A model generated the notes under the pieces. The model was not told the DNA's origin and searched no databases. It was given only the letters and a program-made list of their open reading frames with translations. Both the position numbers and the translations under genes were made by a program. A DNA stretch of 64,000 nucleotides from Gilvimarinus algae (GTDB lineage: Bacteria > Pseudomonadota > Gammaproteobacteria > Pseudomonadales > Cellvibrionaceae): positions 62,001 to 126,000 of the forward strand of contig NZ_JAULRT010000035.1 in assembly GCF_030518215.1 (NCBI RefSeq), given 5' to 3'. Positions 1 to 8,507 of this stretch are shown in pieces. Each line of letters opens with the position of its first letter. Within the stretch, counting starts at the first letter, position 1.

Positions 1-701
1 CTCGTCCGCCGCGCTACAGCGGCGGCTTTTACTGGGGCTATCATGCACCGGTGGGCAACTGGTTTTACTTTAGCGGGTTTCACTGGAGCCATCGCACCGT
101 AGTGATCAGTCAACACCGCCCTTACTACCACTACCACCACCACAGCTATGGTTATCGCCAGAGGGAGGTGGAGCGCTGGCGCCACAACCCTCACCATCGG
201 CGCAATGTCCGCTATCAGACAGTGAACAGCCGCCAGCACTGGGATCATAACCAACCGAGCTATCATCGCAGCGAGCGCCGGCACGAGCAGGTCACAGAAC
301 AACTGCGGCATCACTCGAGCAGGCGCGACGCGGTATTTGGCCAGGATCAGCGGCGGGAAAACGTCAACCGCACGGTCAGGCCAGAGACGCAACCGCAACA
401 AAGTGGGGCAGACCGGGCCACCTCCATCACTGAAAGACGCTCAAACATCAACACCACTCCGCGCAGCCGTGCCATCATGGAGCAGTCGCAAAACCAAAGA
501 CGGGTGCCGGAGGCCCGTGCGCCCGCTACAGAGCGAGCCACGCCGAGCCCAACACTACGCCCGAGCCGGCCAGAAGCCTCGGATATGCGCCGGCAGATTC
601 AGCAAAGCCCGCGGAATATCAACCGCTCTGCCGGCCCCAGCCGCCATAGTGGCAGCCCGAGCAGCCGGCGCACAGTAGAGATGCGAGGCGGGCGGCACTG
701 A
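1..701 (+). CDS. Partial His/Arg-rich hypothetical protein (5' end outside window)
   Basis: The reading frame is already open at base 3, so the start lies upstream and only the C-terminal ~233 residues are visible; a GTG at 51 is in frame but probably internal. The first part is Tyr/Trp/Gly-rich, followed by a His/Tyr cluster near base 120-150 and the segment VERWRHNPHHRRNVRY, which resembles the WxHNPxHRRxVxY segment of DUF3300-type proteins. The rest is low-complexity, rich in Arg, Gln, Ser and Pro and probably disordered. No catalytic motif is visible. The family link rests on that one segment. Function unknown. Confidence 0.6.
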   Translation, partial: RPPRYSGGFYWGYHAPVGNWFYFSGFHWSHRTVVISQHRPYYHYHHHSYGYRQREVERWRHNPHHRRNVRYQTVNSRQHWDHNQPSYHRSERRHEQVTEQLRHHSSRRDAVFGQDQRRENVNRTVRPETQPQQSGADRATSITERRSNINTTPRSRAIMEQSQNQRRVPEARAPATERATPSPTLRPSRPEASDMRRQIQQSPRNINRSAGPSRHSGSPSSRRTVEMRGGRH

Positions 702-744
702 GCGCCCGCTTGCCCGGCGCTCGGGCATAGCACCCAGTTTGAAC

Positions 745-764
745 TGGCTCATAAAACTGAGCCA
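745..764 (+). terminator. Hairpin after the His/Arg-rich gene
   Basis: TGGCTCA and TGAGCCA form a perfect 7-bp stem around the loop TAAAAC, 43 bases after the stop codon. Only a weak ATTAAA tract follows, so it may be a poor terminator or a structure in the leader of the next gene. Confidence 0.35.
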
Positions 765-792
765 TTAAACACTCCTGTCACCGAAAGCTCTC

Positions 793-798
793 TATAAT
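793..798 (+). promoter_or_regulatory. Probable -10 box of the TonB receptor gene
   Basis: A perfect TATAAT lies 34 bases before the receptor ATG. No good -35 box is seen 16-18 bases upstream. An AAGGA ribosome-binding site follows about 8 bases before the ATG. Confidence 0.45.
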
Positions 799-832
799 CG
801 CGCGCTCTACAGCCCTTCAAGGACGTTCGATT

Positions 833-2863
833 ATGGCTAGCCGCACCCTCCGGTTTCTCTGCTTGCCCCTATTGTGCATGAGTACCGTCAGTCTCGCCGA
901 AGACACTGAGCAATCCCCCATCGAGGAGACGGTAGTGCTCGGTGTTCGCAAGGCCAATTTTACCGAGATCACCGAGGACACCCAGAAGCTGGTGGACATG
1001 CCCGGCTCGCTGGGCGATCCGTTGGGCGCCATTACCGCTCTGCCTGGCGTAGTAACGCCGGCCGCCGGCGGGCCACCTGCGGTGCGCGGTTCCTCCCCGG
1101 ATGACAACCGCTATTACATCGACGGTATGCCTGCAGGCTATATTTTTCACCAGTTCAATACGTCGATTTTTGACGAGAACGTCATCCAGGACTTCCAACT
1201 CTTCGCCGCCGGCTTCGGTGCTCAGTACTCACAGGCGACCGGCGCTATATTCGATGTGCGATTGCGCGATCCAGCCAGGCAACCGCTGAGCACCACAGTC
1301 AACCTGTCGCTCCTGCGGGCGGGCGTCTTTGTCGAAAGCGCGCTGTCCGATTCAGCCGCTTTTTACCTCTCGGCTCGGGTTGGCCTGATTCAGTTTTTCC
1401 TGCCGGAGGATGACGAGCCGGATGAAGACGGCATCCGCATCATCAGCGCTCCCGAGGACAGTGACTACCAGTTCAAAACCCAGTGGGACCTCAATGACAA
1501 TCACAGTCTGAGCCTGACACTCGCCGGTGCGCAAGACTTCGCCGAAGCCGAATTTACGGATTTATCAGACTTTGTGCAGAAAAACCCCGATTATCAGGGC
1601 GATGCCATGATCAATCGCGAGTTTGACAGCCAGGGAATCAATTGGCTTTTTCAGGGCGACACCGGCCTTCAAGCCGGCATTACCCTCTCACACTACGCCG
1701 ATCTGGAAGAGGTGGAGTGGGGCGATAACTATTACCTGGACCTCGAGCTCGACAGTCTTCAGGGCCGCGCCTGGATCAGTGCGCTGGTGGGAGATCACAC
1801 ACTGACACTCGGTAGTGAGTACAGCGAAAACGACTACCACTACAGCACGCGCATGATCCTTTTTGTCTGCACTGAGTTTGATGTCGACTGCGACGAGGAC
1901 AGACGCGAATTGATCGAAGACGCGCGCGATATCGCTATTGCCGAAAGCAGTGTCTATTTGATAGACAACTGGCAGATAACGGAGAGTGTGAATCTCGAGC
2001 TCGGACTGCAGTACGCCGGCAACGACTACACCGACGAATACTTCACCAATCCGCGCGCGGCTCTCACCTGGGACATACTCCCCATTCTCAGCCTGATCAG
2101 TTCCGCCGGGCGCTACAATCGCACCCCCAACGTGGAATACCTGCTTCCCACCGTGGGTAACCCAGAGCTCGGCTCGCCACTGGCGGATCACTACACCTTC
2201 GGTTTTACCGGCGACATCAACGACCGCTGGAACTGGTCTCTGGAGGCTTACTACAAGGATTTGTCAGAGCTGCCACTGGCACTGGATGAGGATCAACCGG
2301 ACACCGATCAGCTCTACAGCAACGACGTCACCGGTGAAGTACGCGGCCTGGAGCTGTTTATCAACCGCAATCTCACCGATCGCTGGTACGGCTGGATGTC
2401 GCTCAGCTACTCTGTCAGCGAGCGCACCAATACACGCTCGGGCGAAACGCGCGAGTATACGTTCGACACACCCATCGTCTTTAACCTGGTCGGCCACTAC
2501 GCGCTCACACCAAAATGGGACCTGGGGTTTCGCTTTACGGCCAAAAGCGGCGAGGCCACCACAGAAATTATCGGTGTTCAGGAAAACCCCAACTTTCCGG
2601 GGCGCTACCTGCCCGTCTACGGGGAAGCCTACGCCGACCGCCTACCCACCTACACCCGGCTGGATATTCGGGCCGAGCGAGAGCTCACACTGTTTGGCAA
2701 AGACGCCAGTTTCTTTATTGATGTACTCAACGTGCTCAACGCCGACAACATCTCTGAGCGCCAGCTCGACTATGAGCAAGTCAACGCCACTGGCGAACTC
2801 TATATTGAAGACTCTGCCGAAATGGGTACGTTTGGCTCTGTAGGCGTTAAGGTGACTTTTTAA
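833..2863 (+). CDS. TonB-dependent outer-membrane receptor
   Basis: 676 residues. An N-terminal signal peptide ends near SLAED (about residue 23). A plug domain follows (about 35-145), with ALPGV, VRGSSPDDNRYYIDGMP and the conserved FGAQYSQATGAIFDV stretch. The remainder is a beta-barrel rich in alternating aromatic residues and ends in ...GVKVTF, the terminal aromatic expected for outer-membrane insertion. The family imports siderophores, vitamin B12 or oligosaccharides using TonB energy; nothing here fixes the substrate. No ExbB/ExbD/TonB genes are adjacent. It is convergent with the ATPase gene that follows. Confidence 0.9.
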   Translation: MASRTLRFLCLPLLCMSTVSLAEDTEQSPIEETVVLGVRKANFTEITEDTQKLVDMPGSLGDPLGAITALPGVVTPAAGGPPAVRGSSPDDNRYYIDGMPAGYIFHQFNTSIFDENVIQDFQLFAAGFGAQYSQATGAIFDVRLRDPARQPLSTTVNLSLLRAGVFVESALSDSAAFYLSARVGLIQFFLPEDDEPDEDGIRIISAPEDSDYQFKTQWDLNDNHSLSLTLAGAQDFAEAEFTDLSDFVQKNPDYQGDAMINREFDSQGINWLFQGDTGLQAGITLSHYADLEEVEWGDNYYLDLELDSLQGRAWISALVGDHTLTLGSEYSENDYHYSTRMILFVCTEFDVDCDEDRRELIEDARDIAIAESSVYLIDNWQITESVNLELGLQYAGNDYTDEYFTNPRAALTWDILPILSLISSAGRYNRTPNVEYLLPTVGNPELGSPLADHYTFGFTGDINDRWNWSLEAYYKDLSELPLALDEDQPDTDQLYSNDVTGEVRGLELFINRNLTDRWYGWMSLSYSVSERTNTRSGETREYTFDTPIVFNLVGHYALTPKWDLGFRFTAKSGEATTEIIGVQENPNFPGRYLPVYGEAYADRLPTYTRLDIRAERELTLFGKDASFFIDVLNVLNADNISERQLDYEQVNATGELYIEDSAEMGTFGSVGVKVTF

Positions 2864-2927
2864 ACTCACCCACTGCGCATCGCCAGCGGTAAAACTCGGC
2901 GGCACGGCTTAGCGGTCATGCTGATGG

Positions 2928-4097
2928 TTATTTACCACCATCGGGCCAGTGCCAGGCGGGCTCGTCGAGCAGACCCTGATCGACAACCTGCGTCTGGCCC
3001 AAGGATTTTTCCAGAGCAATACAGTGACAATGGGCGGACTGCTCCAGCGCGGCGATCAACCGCGACGCGTGGGAGACAACCCACACCTGGGTGCGCTCGG
3101 AGGCTTTAATGATCAGTCTTGCCAGCGCGGGCAATAAATCGGGATGCAAGCTGGTTTCAGGTTCGTTGAGTACCATCATCGGTGGCGGGCGCGGCGTGAG
3201 CAGAGCGGCAACCCAGAGCAAGTAGCGCAGGGTACCGTCAGAAAGCTCTAGCGCCGAGAGCGGACGCAGCAGCCCGTGCTGATGAAAACTCACGGTGAAC
3301 AAGCCCTCGGCACTTTGAGCGACCCCCAGCCGCGCGCCCGGAAACGCATCACTGATTGCCGCCTGCAGCGCCTGACTATCCCCCACCTCCATAATGGTTT
3401 GCAGCGCCGCAGCCAAGTCTTGCCCGTCGTGACCGAGCACCGGGGTGCGAGTGCCCAACTGCGCCATCCTCGCGGGCGCTTGAGCATCGGTACGAAGGTG
3501 ATCGTAAAAGCGCCAGGCGCGAATCCGATCGCGCATGCTCACCACCTCGGGGGTTCGCACCGGGTCGGCCACCTCGCTGAATACGCTGTCAAAGCTGGCG
3601 GCGTGCTGACTGATGACGTCCCACCCCCGTCCATCGCGGCATTTGATGACTCCACCGTCGCGCTCCAGCAGGGCCGCAGCCGGCCGGTACACGGGTCCCG
3701 CCCAGAGGGTCTCGCGCTTGATTTCTGGGTCGAGGGAAAACGCCGAGCTCGACGGCGTGGGCAAACCGAGGGAGATAGCGTAGCCAAAATCCTCGCCGGC
3801 AAAGCCGAGCCTGAGCCGGGTGCGCGCCTGCCGGGGCCCACCCTCTACCGGCACATCGCCGCTTTGCATGCGCCGGCTGATGTTTTCCGGGCCGGCCCAG
3901 AACGTGGAGTGCAGGCCACCTTCCTTTGCCAGAGCACTGACAACACCGCCTTGGGCGGTTTTAGCGAGCAACACAAGGGCTTTATAGAGGTTGGACTTGC
4001 CGCTGCCATTGGGCCCGGTAATCACATTCAGGCCACCCAGGGCGATAGTGACTTTGCGCAGCGAACGGTAGTTGCCAATAGCCAGCGTGTTGATCAT
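2928..4097 (-). CDS. AAA-family ATPase (RecF/SMC-like, AAA_21 type)
   Basis: About 389 residues from the ATG at 4097. Walker A GPNGSGKSN lies near residues 28-36, an ABC-type signature region LSDGTLRYLL and Walker B VLNEPETSLHPDLL near the C-terminus, then the H-loop VVSHASRL. Such single-chain ATPases resemble the ATPase half of OLD or RecF proteins and are often uncharacterised; some act in phage defence with a nuclease partner, but no nuclease or TOPRIM gene is adjacent. A longer reading from a GTG at 4124 is possible, but that GTG is inside a hairpin stem and the family normally begins close to INTLAIGNYRSL, so I chose the ATG. It lies 56 bases downstream of the PhoD-type gene on the same strand. 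Confidence 0.8.
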   Translation of the reverse strand: MINTLAIGNYRSLRKVTIALGGLNVITGPNGSGKSNLYKALVLLAKTAQGGVVSALAKEGGLHSTFWAGPENISRRMQSGDVPVEGGPRQARTRLRLGFAGEDFGYAISLGLPTPSSSAFSLDPEIKRETLWAGPVYRPAAALLERDGGVIKCRDGRGWDVISQHAASFDSVFSEVADPVRTPEVVSMRDRIRAWRFYDHLRTDAQAPARMAQLGTRTPVLGHDGQDLAAALQTIMEVGDSQALQAAISDAFPGARLGVAQSAEGLFTVSFHQHGLLRPLSALELSDGTLRYLLWVAALLTPRPPPMMVLNEPETSLHPDLLPALARLIIKASERTQVWVVSHASRLIAALEQSAHCHCIALEKSLGQTQVVDQGLLDEPAWHWPDGGK

Positions 4098-4102
4098 GCA
4101 AA

Positions 4103-4124
4103 GTGCCCAAGCGTTTTTGGGCAC
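4103..4124 (-). repeat. Perfect 8-bp hairpin between phosphatase and ATPase genes
   Basis: On the minus strand GTGCCCAA and TTGGGCAC pair around AAACGC, followed by TTT. It may be an intercistronic attenuator or processing site. It also contains the alternative GTG start of the ATPase. Confidence 0.5.
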
Positions 4125-4153
4125 CTTGCCACAGCGATCAACGCAAGTAAATG

Positions 4154-5941
4154 TCAGGGCTCAACCAGCACTGTACTGGTCTGGGCCTGCACAGCCAGGC
4201 GCTTAGCGCGCTCAGTGAGCAGTGTGTAACTGGCCTCTTGCACCGAAGAGACAAACGCCCACTCGGCGAGTATCCGCTCGTGGGTGATATCGAGCGTGAG
4301 AAGACCGCGATCGCCTGCGTTTAAATACTTTAGCCCCGCCACTAGATTGACAATACCCGCTTCGGTTTGGGCATAGGCCGCCTCGGGCACCCCCAAATAC
4401 TCTTCCAGCCCCGGCGAGCTTACCGAGGAGGTGGCAAACTCAACCCCCACGGGATGACCATCGGCGTCGGCCAATTCATTGGCCCAGGCGTTGTGGGTAT
4501 CCCCAGCCAGCACCACCAATCGGGCGTTGGCCTCCCGAGCCATGGACAACACCTGCTCGCGGGCGTGACCGTAGCCGTCCCAGGCATCCAGGTTGTAAGG
4601 GATGTTGGGAGCCTGCAGCAGCGCCATCACCGCTGGTGTCAGCCGCGATTGATTGGCCTGCAGATAGGCGAGCTCCTGCGTCGTCAGGGTCGGGTCGTTT
4701 TGCTGGGCGCGCCCGGCAAGTAGCGCCAAAGCACCCAGCTCGGCGTAATCTGGGATGCTCAATTGCTGGGTAGCAATGGCAAACGGCAGATACATCCGGC
4801 CCATCAAGACCTGTTGCCCGAGGATTTGCCAGGTGGCGCTCGAAGTTCCGATGGCGGCACTCAACCAGTCTCGCTGGCGCGCGCCGAGCAGCTCGCGAGT
4901 CGGATCATTGATAGCGCCAAACAGGCCGGGAAAATCGAAAGCGCCGGTTTGGGCATCAAAATAGTCGGTCACCACCAGCGGTTTGGCCCGAGCCTCGTTG
5001 CGGGTGTCCAGCATCAGTAAATTGACGAGGCTGCCCCACTCAAACTGACGGTAAATGCTTGAAGGCATGGCCAGCGAGTCGCTGTCGCCCGTGGTCTCGG
5101 GGCGAATCGGTAGCCATTCGAAGTAGGCCCGCAAGGCCGCCAGCTTGCGCTCGGCGAAATCCCCCTCGCCGTCGTTGTGATTTTCGGCGCCGCCGTCGTA
5201 TGTGTCGTTGGCAATCTCGTGGTCATCCCATACCACCAAAAACGGCGCCGACGCGTGTGCTGCCTGCAAGTCCGGGTCGCTGCGGTACTGGGCATAACGG
5301 GTGCGGTAATCGTCCAGCGTCAGAATTTCGTGTGCCGGCTGCGACACGCGCCCCAGCTGCTCGGCCATCTGCGAGGCGTAGCCGTCGCGGCCGTACTCGT
5401 AAATATAATCACCAAGGTGCAGAACCAGATCTACATCTTGGCTGGCGAGGTGGTTGTAAACGTGAAAGAAACCGGCGGGGTAGTTTGAGCAGGACAACAC
5501 GGCAAGGCGCAAACGCTCGCTGGTATGATCCGGCAGGGTGCGCGTACGCCCGGTGGCCGATGCGCTATTGGCCGTTCTGAAGCGGTAATAATAATGGGTA
5601 TCGGGGCTCAGGCCGCGCACGTCCACTTTGATCGTAAAATCGCGGGACAAATGCGCATCCCCCGAGCCCTCGGCGATAATCTGGCGAAACGCCGCATTCT
5701 CGGAGACCTCCCAGCTCACCCGCACGGATTCGGCACTGGTGTCGGCGGGCGTCACCCGCGTCCATAAAATCACACTGTCGGCGAGCGGATCTCCCGAGGC
5801 CACACCGTGAGCAAAGCGACCCATTCCAAGTTCGTTGTCGTCACTATCACTGCCACAGCCGGTCAGCGCCGAAGTGACATAGATGCCGCCAAGTCCAAAC
5901 AAGCCAGCTCGGATAAAACCCCTTCTGGATACATCAGGCAT
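4154..5941 (-). CDS. PhoD-type alkaline phosphatase/phosphodiesterase, Tat-exported
   Basis: 595 residues. The N-terminus carries a twin-arginine motif (SRRGFIR, residues 5-11), a hydrophobic stretch and a lipobox-like LTGC with Cys29, so a folded, cofactor-bearing lipoprotein in the periplasm or on the surface is expected. A PhoD N-terminal domain (FAHGVASGDPLADSVILWTR) is followed by the metallophosphatase core: HLGDYIYEYG, WDDHEIANDTYD and GDTHNAWANE hold the expected metal ligands. The family hydrolyses phosphomono- or diesters using Fe/Ca. No Pho box was identified. The gene is divergent from the GH26 mannanase across a 158-bp spacer. Confidence 0.88.
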   Translation of the reverse strand: MPDVSRRGFIRAGLFGLGGIYVTSALTGCGSDSDDNELGMGRFAHGVASGDPLADSVILWTRVTPADTSAESVRVSWEVSENAAFRQIIAEGSGDAHLSRDFTIKVDVRGLSPDTHYYYRFRTANSASATGRTRTLPDHTSERLRLAVLSCSNYPAGFFHVYNHLASQDVDLVLHLGDYIYEYGRDGYASQMAEQLGRVSQPAHEILTLDDYRTRYAQYRSDPDLQAAHASAPFLVVWDDHEIANDTYDGGAENHNDGEGDFAERKLAALRAYFEWLPIRPETTGDSDSLAMPSSIYRQFEWGSLVNLLMLDTRNEARAKPLVVTDYFDAQTGAFDFPGLFGAINDPTRELLGARQRDWLSAAIGTSSATWQILGQQVLMGRMYLPFAIATQQLSIPDYAELGALALLAGRAQQNDPTLTTQELAYLQANQSRLTPAVMALLQAPNIPYNLDAWDGYGHAREQVLSMAREANARLVVLAGDTHNAWANELADADGHPVGVEFATSSVSSPGLEEYLGVPEAAYAQTEAGIVNLVAGLKYLNAGDRGLLTLDITHERILAEWAFVSSVQEASYTLLTERAKRLAVQAQTSTVLVEP

Positions 5942-6049
5942 TGAACATCCCCCACATGGTCAAAGCGACAAAGTATTGAGAACGGTGGTGACAGGGTGAT
6001 GACACCCCCGGATTTACCGGCACACACAGCCGGCACTTGGAAGCACTAA

Positions 6050-6063
6050 TGTAATCGGTTACA
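6050..6063 (+). promoter_or_regulatory. LacI-family-type operator upstream of GH26 mannanase
   Basis: TGTAATCGGTTACA has 5-bp inverted arms around a central CG, matching the TGTAAnCGnTTACA shape typical of LacI/GalR-family operators. It ends 36 bases before the mannanase ATG, just upstream of an AATAAT that could be the -10 box. No LacI-type gene lies in the window. Confidence 0.5.
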
Positions 6064-6099
6064 ATTCTCGCAATAATAACAGGCTGAGAACCCCACACC

Positions 6100-7551
6100 A
6101 TGACGCCGCACCGCCTTCTGCTCAGCTTTATCTTCTGCGTTTTCGCGACCGCCTGTGGCAGCAGCGGCGGTAAGTCATCCGGCACAGCCTTCACGACAGA
6201 CGAGGCTTCCAGCCTATCCGGCAAAGATGCGTCATCCAGCCAAGCCTCCAGCACACCCGCTCCGAGCCCAGCGACAAGCGGCTTGATACCCAATGCCGCG
6301 AGTAATGGTTTACCGTACTGCCGATACGCTCAACCCGAGAGCGGCTGGGGCTGGGAAAACGGCCACAACTGCGTGGTATATCAGTCGCCGGCTGACCCCG
6401 GCGCGGGCGACTTTGATCACTGTAAGGTCGGCGCCGAGCAAATCCGTTATTGCGCCAGTGGCAGCAGTGGCCTGCGGTTTTTATCCGGTGAGTACTGTAT
6501 CGCGCGCGATTTCTGCCCCGGCAACAGCCAGAAAACTCAGGCGCCTTTGTCCGACCGCCTTGTCACACCCGATGCCAGCGCCGAAGCCAAGGCGGTGTTC
6601 GACTACCTGCTCAGCCAGTGGGGCCAGGCGATGCTTGCCGGGCAAATGGACTTGACCTGGGCCGATGACGTTGACATGCAGCAGCGCGTTATTGATGCCA
6701 CAGGCAAAGCACCGGCTCTCATGGGGTACGACTTTATGAACTACGGAGTCTACGCCAACGGCTCGGGCTTGACGCAGACGGAAGAGGCCATTGATTTTTG
6801 GAAGAGCGGTGGGCTGGTGACCTTCGCCTGGCACTGGCGCGACCCGTCCGGCGAGACCCACAATTTCTACTCCGCCCAGCAAGAAGCCAGCAAAAACACC
6901 GCTTTCCTTATTCCCGTTAAAAACGGCACACTGGATACAGACAGCACTGCCTTTGCCGCTATTGAAAACGACGTAGACTTAATTGCGATCGAGCTGCAAA
7001 AGCTGGAAAACGCCGGTGTACCCGTACTTTGGCGTCCACTTCACGAGGCCGCCGGCGGCTGGTTCTGGTGGGGCCGCTCACGCACCGATGGCGTGCCTGC
7101 GGCCTACGCGCAAACACTACTGTGGCGCTACCTTTTCGAGCGACTGACTCACTACCACGGCCTGAATAATCTCATATGGGTATGGAACGGACAAAACGCT
7201 ATCTGGTATCCAGGTGACGATCTTGTGGATATTGTCAGTACCGACATCTACGACGGTGCGCGCAACTACGAGTCACAGCTCGCCCTGTACCAGCTCACCA
7301 ACACCTTCGCACATCAGGAAAAAATGATCGCGCTGAGTGAAAACAGCAATATCCCCGATCCGGATACCATGCAAAATGACGGTGCCCATTGGCTGTGGTT
7401 TATGGTCTGGAACGATGGCACCTTAGACACGACGGGCGATCACCCCAACAACTTTTGGACGGGCGAGCACTACAACACTCAGGCGCATAAACGCCATGTG
7501 TATGAACATAATCGGGTGATCACGCTGGACGAACTACCCAGGTTCCAGTAA
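6100..7551 (+). CDS. GH26 endo-beta-1,4-mannanase lipoprotein with CBM10-like module
   Basis: 483 residues. A lipoprotein signal peptide (lipobox FATAC, Cys19) is followed by a Ser/Thr/Pro-rich linker to about residue 68. Residues ~70-140 form a Cys/Trp-rich module with GWGWENGHNC, resembling carbohydrate-binding module family 10. The GH26 catalytic domain (about 155-480) has acid/base Glu316 in WRPLHEAAGGWFWWG and the likely nucleophile Glu414 in IALSENSN. The enzyme should cleave beta-1,4-mannan or glucomannan at the cell surface. CBM10 next to a mannanase domain is an architecture known from Cellvibrio-type plant-wall degraders. It is probably controlled by the operator at 6050-6063. Mannanase specificity is inferred from the family. 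Confidence 0.88.
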   Translation: MTPHRLLLSFIFCVFATACGSSGGKSSGTAFTTDEASSLSGKDASSSQASSTPAPSPATSGLIPNAASNGLPYCRYAQPESGWGWENGHNCVVYQSPADPGAGDFDHCKVGAEQIRYCASGSSGLRFLSGEYCIARDFCPGNSQKTQAPLSDRLVTPDASAEAKAVFDYLLSQWGQAMLAGQMDLTWADDVDMQQRVIDATGKAPALMGYDFMNYGVYANGSGLTQTEEAIDFWKSGGLVTFAWHWRDPSGETHNFYSAQQEASKNTAFLIPVKNGTLDTDSTAFAAIENDVDLIAIELQKLENAGVPVLWRPLHEAAGGWFWWGRSRTDGVPAAYAQTLLWRYLFERLTHYHGLNNLIWVWNGQNAIWYPGDDLVDIVSTDIYDGARNYESQLALYQLTNTFAHQEKMIALSENSNIPDPDTMQNDGAHWLWFMVWNDGTLDTTGDHPNNFWTGEHYNTQAHKRHVYEHNRVITLDELPRFQ

Positions 7552-7589
7552 GGGTTCCCGAGTTTATTTAACTGGAAAAAGACAGAGTT

Positions 7590-8324
7590 TTAAAAGGGTC
7601 TCACCAAAAGGCTCTCCAGAGGATGGGCCGACCCGTCCCAGACGGGCACACCCAACAGTGACGACAGTGTCCTGGCATCAGACTGAATAACTTCCAGGTT
7701 TCCATGGTCCACCAAGAGTACGCGCTTTCTCTTTTTCAGAACCAAAATCAACTCGTAGCTAATAAAGGTACGAGCACTGCTGTCGTCCTGACTGGAGCAG
7801 CGCTCCGCCAAAATCTGCAGCGCCAGTACATCGTCAAAGCTGATCCGGTAATAATTCTTGCCGGGGAACAGTCGTTCAAAAAACGCGGGCATGGGCATAT
7901 GCTTACGTGAGATCTGCCCCCGGGTAAGCTCTACCGTGGGTGCTGAATATATGTGTCGGAGGGAGAAAAGGCCAACTACAATAAGCACCAAAGCCACAGC
8001 GCCCCAAAACGCCACTGCCCCCCAAAGCGAGGTCAGATCCTCCGCCACGGCCAATCGGTAAAGCTGACGAACGAGCAATGCACTGCCCAAAAACAAAGGC
8101 GTATGCGCGAGAATTTTCAAAAACCATCCGGGCTCAAACCGATAATGACCAGGCCCGGATTTTTTTAGCGCATAGGTCATACCTGATGAGCCGCCCTCAG
8201 CCAGAGGCAGCCACCGCACATCCCGCGCCGCTTCATCATTAACGGTTGCGTAGATTTTATTGTAGTATTCATTCAGGGCTTCCCGGCGCTGCTGGCGGGC
8301 CCTGTTGATAAATTTTTTAAACAT
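7590..8324 (-). CDS. Hypothetical protein with two membrane helices
   Basis: 244 residues from the ATG at 8324, chosen because AAGGA lies 8 bases upstream; a longer reading to 8372 lacks this. A basic, coiled N-terminus (MFKKFINRARQQRREALNEY) precedes two hydrophobic helices at about residues 72-90 and 100-122, then a cytoplasmic-looking C-terminal domain with KKRKRVLLVDHGN. This layout resembles small membrane proteins with a PH-like or bPH2 domain, but I do not recognise a named family. It is a single gene between the mannanase and the CNNM-type gene. Confidence 0.65.
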   Translation of the reverse strand: MFKKFINRARQQRREALNEYYNKIYATVNDEAARDVRWLPLAEGGSSGMTYALKKSGPGHYRFEPGWFLKILAHTPLFLGSALLVRQLYRLAVAEDLTSLWGAVAFWGAVALVLIVVGLFSLRHIYSAPTVELTRGQISRKHMPMPAFFERLFPGKNYYRISFDDVLALQILAERCSSQDDSSARTFISYELILVLKKRKRVLLVDHGNLEVIQSDARTLSSLLGVPVWDGSAHPLESLLVRPF

Positions 8325-8507
8325 TGGGTCAATCCTTTTTATTGTCAGCAGCGGCTCAGGTAAATTCCGCACCCGTCCAGTTTAGTCACACCCGACACTA
8401 TAGCCCGAAGCAAGCGCTTCCACCATGGCTACCAGCCTGATAGGCTATCAAAGCCGATTCACTCCATTTAGCTACGGACCTGTTGCGACCGCGCCGGAGA
8501 GACCGTT

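Noticed and set aside
3276-4229. 317-residue plus-strand open frame
   Set aside because: Antisense to the AAA ATPase with clear Walker motifs.
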